Source: Candidatus Dormiibacterota bacterium
GTDB taxonomy: Bacteria > Chloroflexota > Dormibacteria > Aeolococcales > Bog-877
Direction: 5' to 3'
DNA length: 64,000 nucleotides
Assembly: GCA_027313505.1 (NCBI GenBank)
Contig: DAHVDN010000010.1
Location: 1-64,000, forward strand
Below are positions 63,472 through 64,000 of the stretch, in pieces (the stretch's first letter is position 1; every line of letters starts with the position of its first letter). The position numbers and the translations under genes were made by a program. The notes below the pieces were generated by a model. The model was given only the letters and a program-made list of their open reading frames with translations, was not told the DNA's origin and made no database searches.

Positions 63472-64000
63472 GCTTTTGCGTCGGGTTGGTCGGTTCAGAC
63501 GTTTCGGGGAGTCCATCACCGGCCATTCACCGTGCCGCATTTGACAGCCTTGGGCTCAACGCCTGGCGCTATTCGGCGATCGAGGTGGGGCGCGGAGCTC
63601 TTCCCGCTCGCTGGCGGGAGCTGGCCGCAACCCACTCTGGTCTCAACGTGACGGCTCCACACAAGGAGGTTGCGGCTTCGCTCGTGGACCAGTTGACCCC
63701 CGCGGCCGCGCTGGCTGGCTCCGTCAACACGGTGGTCTTCTCATCTGAGGGAGCGCTGGGAGCGACCACCGATGGTCTGGGTCTGGTAAGGGCCATCGAG
63801 CGCACCTGCACCGCCGTCCCTCACCGGGTGCTGGTCCTGGGAACGGGAGGGGCAGCGCGGGCCATCGTGGCAGCCCTCATCGGCGCTGGCTCGGTGGTTA
63901 TGGTCTCGGGGCGCAACGAGTCGGCGGGGAGAGCCCTGGTGGCTGCGCTCAGCGGGGTTGGGCCGGGCACCGTCGCATTCGCTCCGAAGACCACTCGGGC
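63468..64000 (+). CDS. aroE: shikimate dehydrogenase, 3' end outside window
   Basis: 177 complete codons are visible, to the window edge. It reduces 3-dehydroshikimate with NADPH. FCVGLVGSDVSGSPSPAIHRAAF, the substrate motif GLNVTAPHK with catalytic Lys, SVNTVVF, GATTDGLGLV, and the NADP site VLVLGTGGAARAIVAALI. GTG 63468 overlaps aroA by 4 bases (GTGA). More aromatic genes may follow. Confidence 0.93.
   Translation, partial: MSFCVGLVGSDVSGSPSPAIHRAAFDSLGLNAWRYSAIEVGRGALPARWRELAATHSGLNVTAPHKEVAASLVDQLTPAAALAGSVNTVVFSSEGALGATTDGLGLVRAIERTCTAVPHRVLVLGTGGAARAIVAALIGAGSVVMVSGRNESAGRALVAALSGVGPGTVAFAPKTTR

Noticed and set aside
1-64000. tRNA, rRNA, CRISPR, insertion sequences, phage genes
   Set aside because: I saw no T-loop consensus in a cloverleaf setting, no spaced direct repeats, no transposase or integrase motif. 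A tRNAscan-SE and ISfinder run would be the decisive check.

Overview
This is a GC-rich bacterial chromosome segment with many GTG and TTG starts, purine-rich Shine-Dalgarno sites and 1-8 bp gene overlaps. The gene content (PucR-type regulator, ECF sigma factor with zinc anti-sigma, DUF5522, PH-domain membrane proteins, an AroH-AroF-TyrA-AroA-AroE aromatic operon) suggests Actinomycetota or another GC-rich Terrabacteria lineage. The sequence alone does not fix the phylum. I found no rRNA, tRNA, CRISPR array, insertion sequence or phage gene.

Layout. 0-6.3 kb: a small exported protein, a DksA/TraR zinc-finger protein, and a PucR regulator divergent from a semialdehyde dehydrogenase and class III aminotransferase, with a perfect TTACA-N3-TGTAA palindrome between them. 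6.5-24.6 kb: an exopolysaccharide region. It holds UDP-glucose dehydrogenase, family 2 and family 4 glycosyltransferases, a TupA-type ATP-grasp protein, a methyltransferase, a Wzx-like flippase, two large membrane proteins and two paralogous exported clan-A glycoside hydrolases. The first hydrolase is preceded by a clear cyclic-di-GMP (GEMM-I) riboswitch. 25.0-29.5 kb: a minus-strand trio of MetA-like acyltransferase, MetY-like sulfhydrylase and a Rossmann FAD/NAD(P) protein. 29.7-41.1 kb: a glycosyltransferase, transketolase, OsmC, a cysteine-desulfurase-like enzyme lacking the usual Cys, PncB, PrfC, a decayed DUF302 gene, a DODA-type dioxygenase, and DUF5522 paired with a Dph6-like ATP-pyrophosphatase.

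41.2-46.6 kb: a sugar-phosphate operon zwf-gnd-tal-pgi closed by a good intrinsic terminator. 46.9-57.1 kb: a double beta-propeller lipoprotein, a DedA protein with a C-terminal winged helix, an NCS1 permease, HPRT, a quinone-reductase-like protein, an ECF sigma/anti-sigma pair and two PH-domain membrane proteins. 57.4-64.0 kb: a tryptophan leader peptide and attenuator, then trpE-trpG-aroH-aroF-tyrA-aroA-aroE, mostly translationally coupled. aroE runs off the end of the window.

How it fits together. The transketolase and pentose-phosphate operon can supply erythrose-4-phosphate to DAHP synthase, and the last operon carries that flux to chorismate, prephenate and anthranilate. The polysaccharide region looks like a c-di-GMP-responsive system: UDP-sugar supply, glycosyl transfer, flipping, and an exported hydrolase whose mRNA senses c-di-GMP. 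The most distinctive items are the riboswitch-controlled hydrolase pair, the Trp attenuator ahead of a whole aromatic operon, the MetA-like/MetY/FAD trio and the DedA-HTH fusion.
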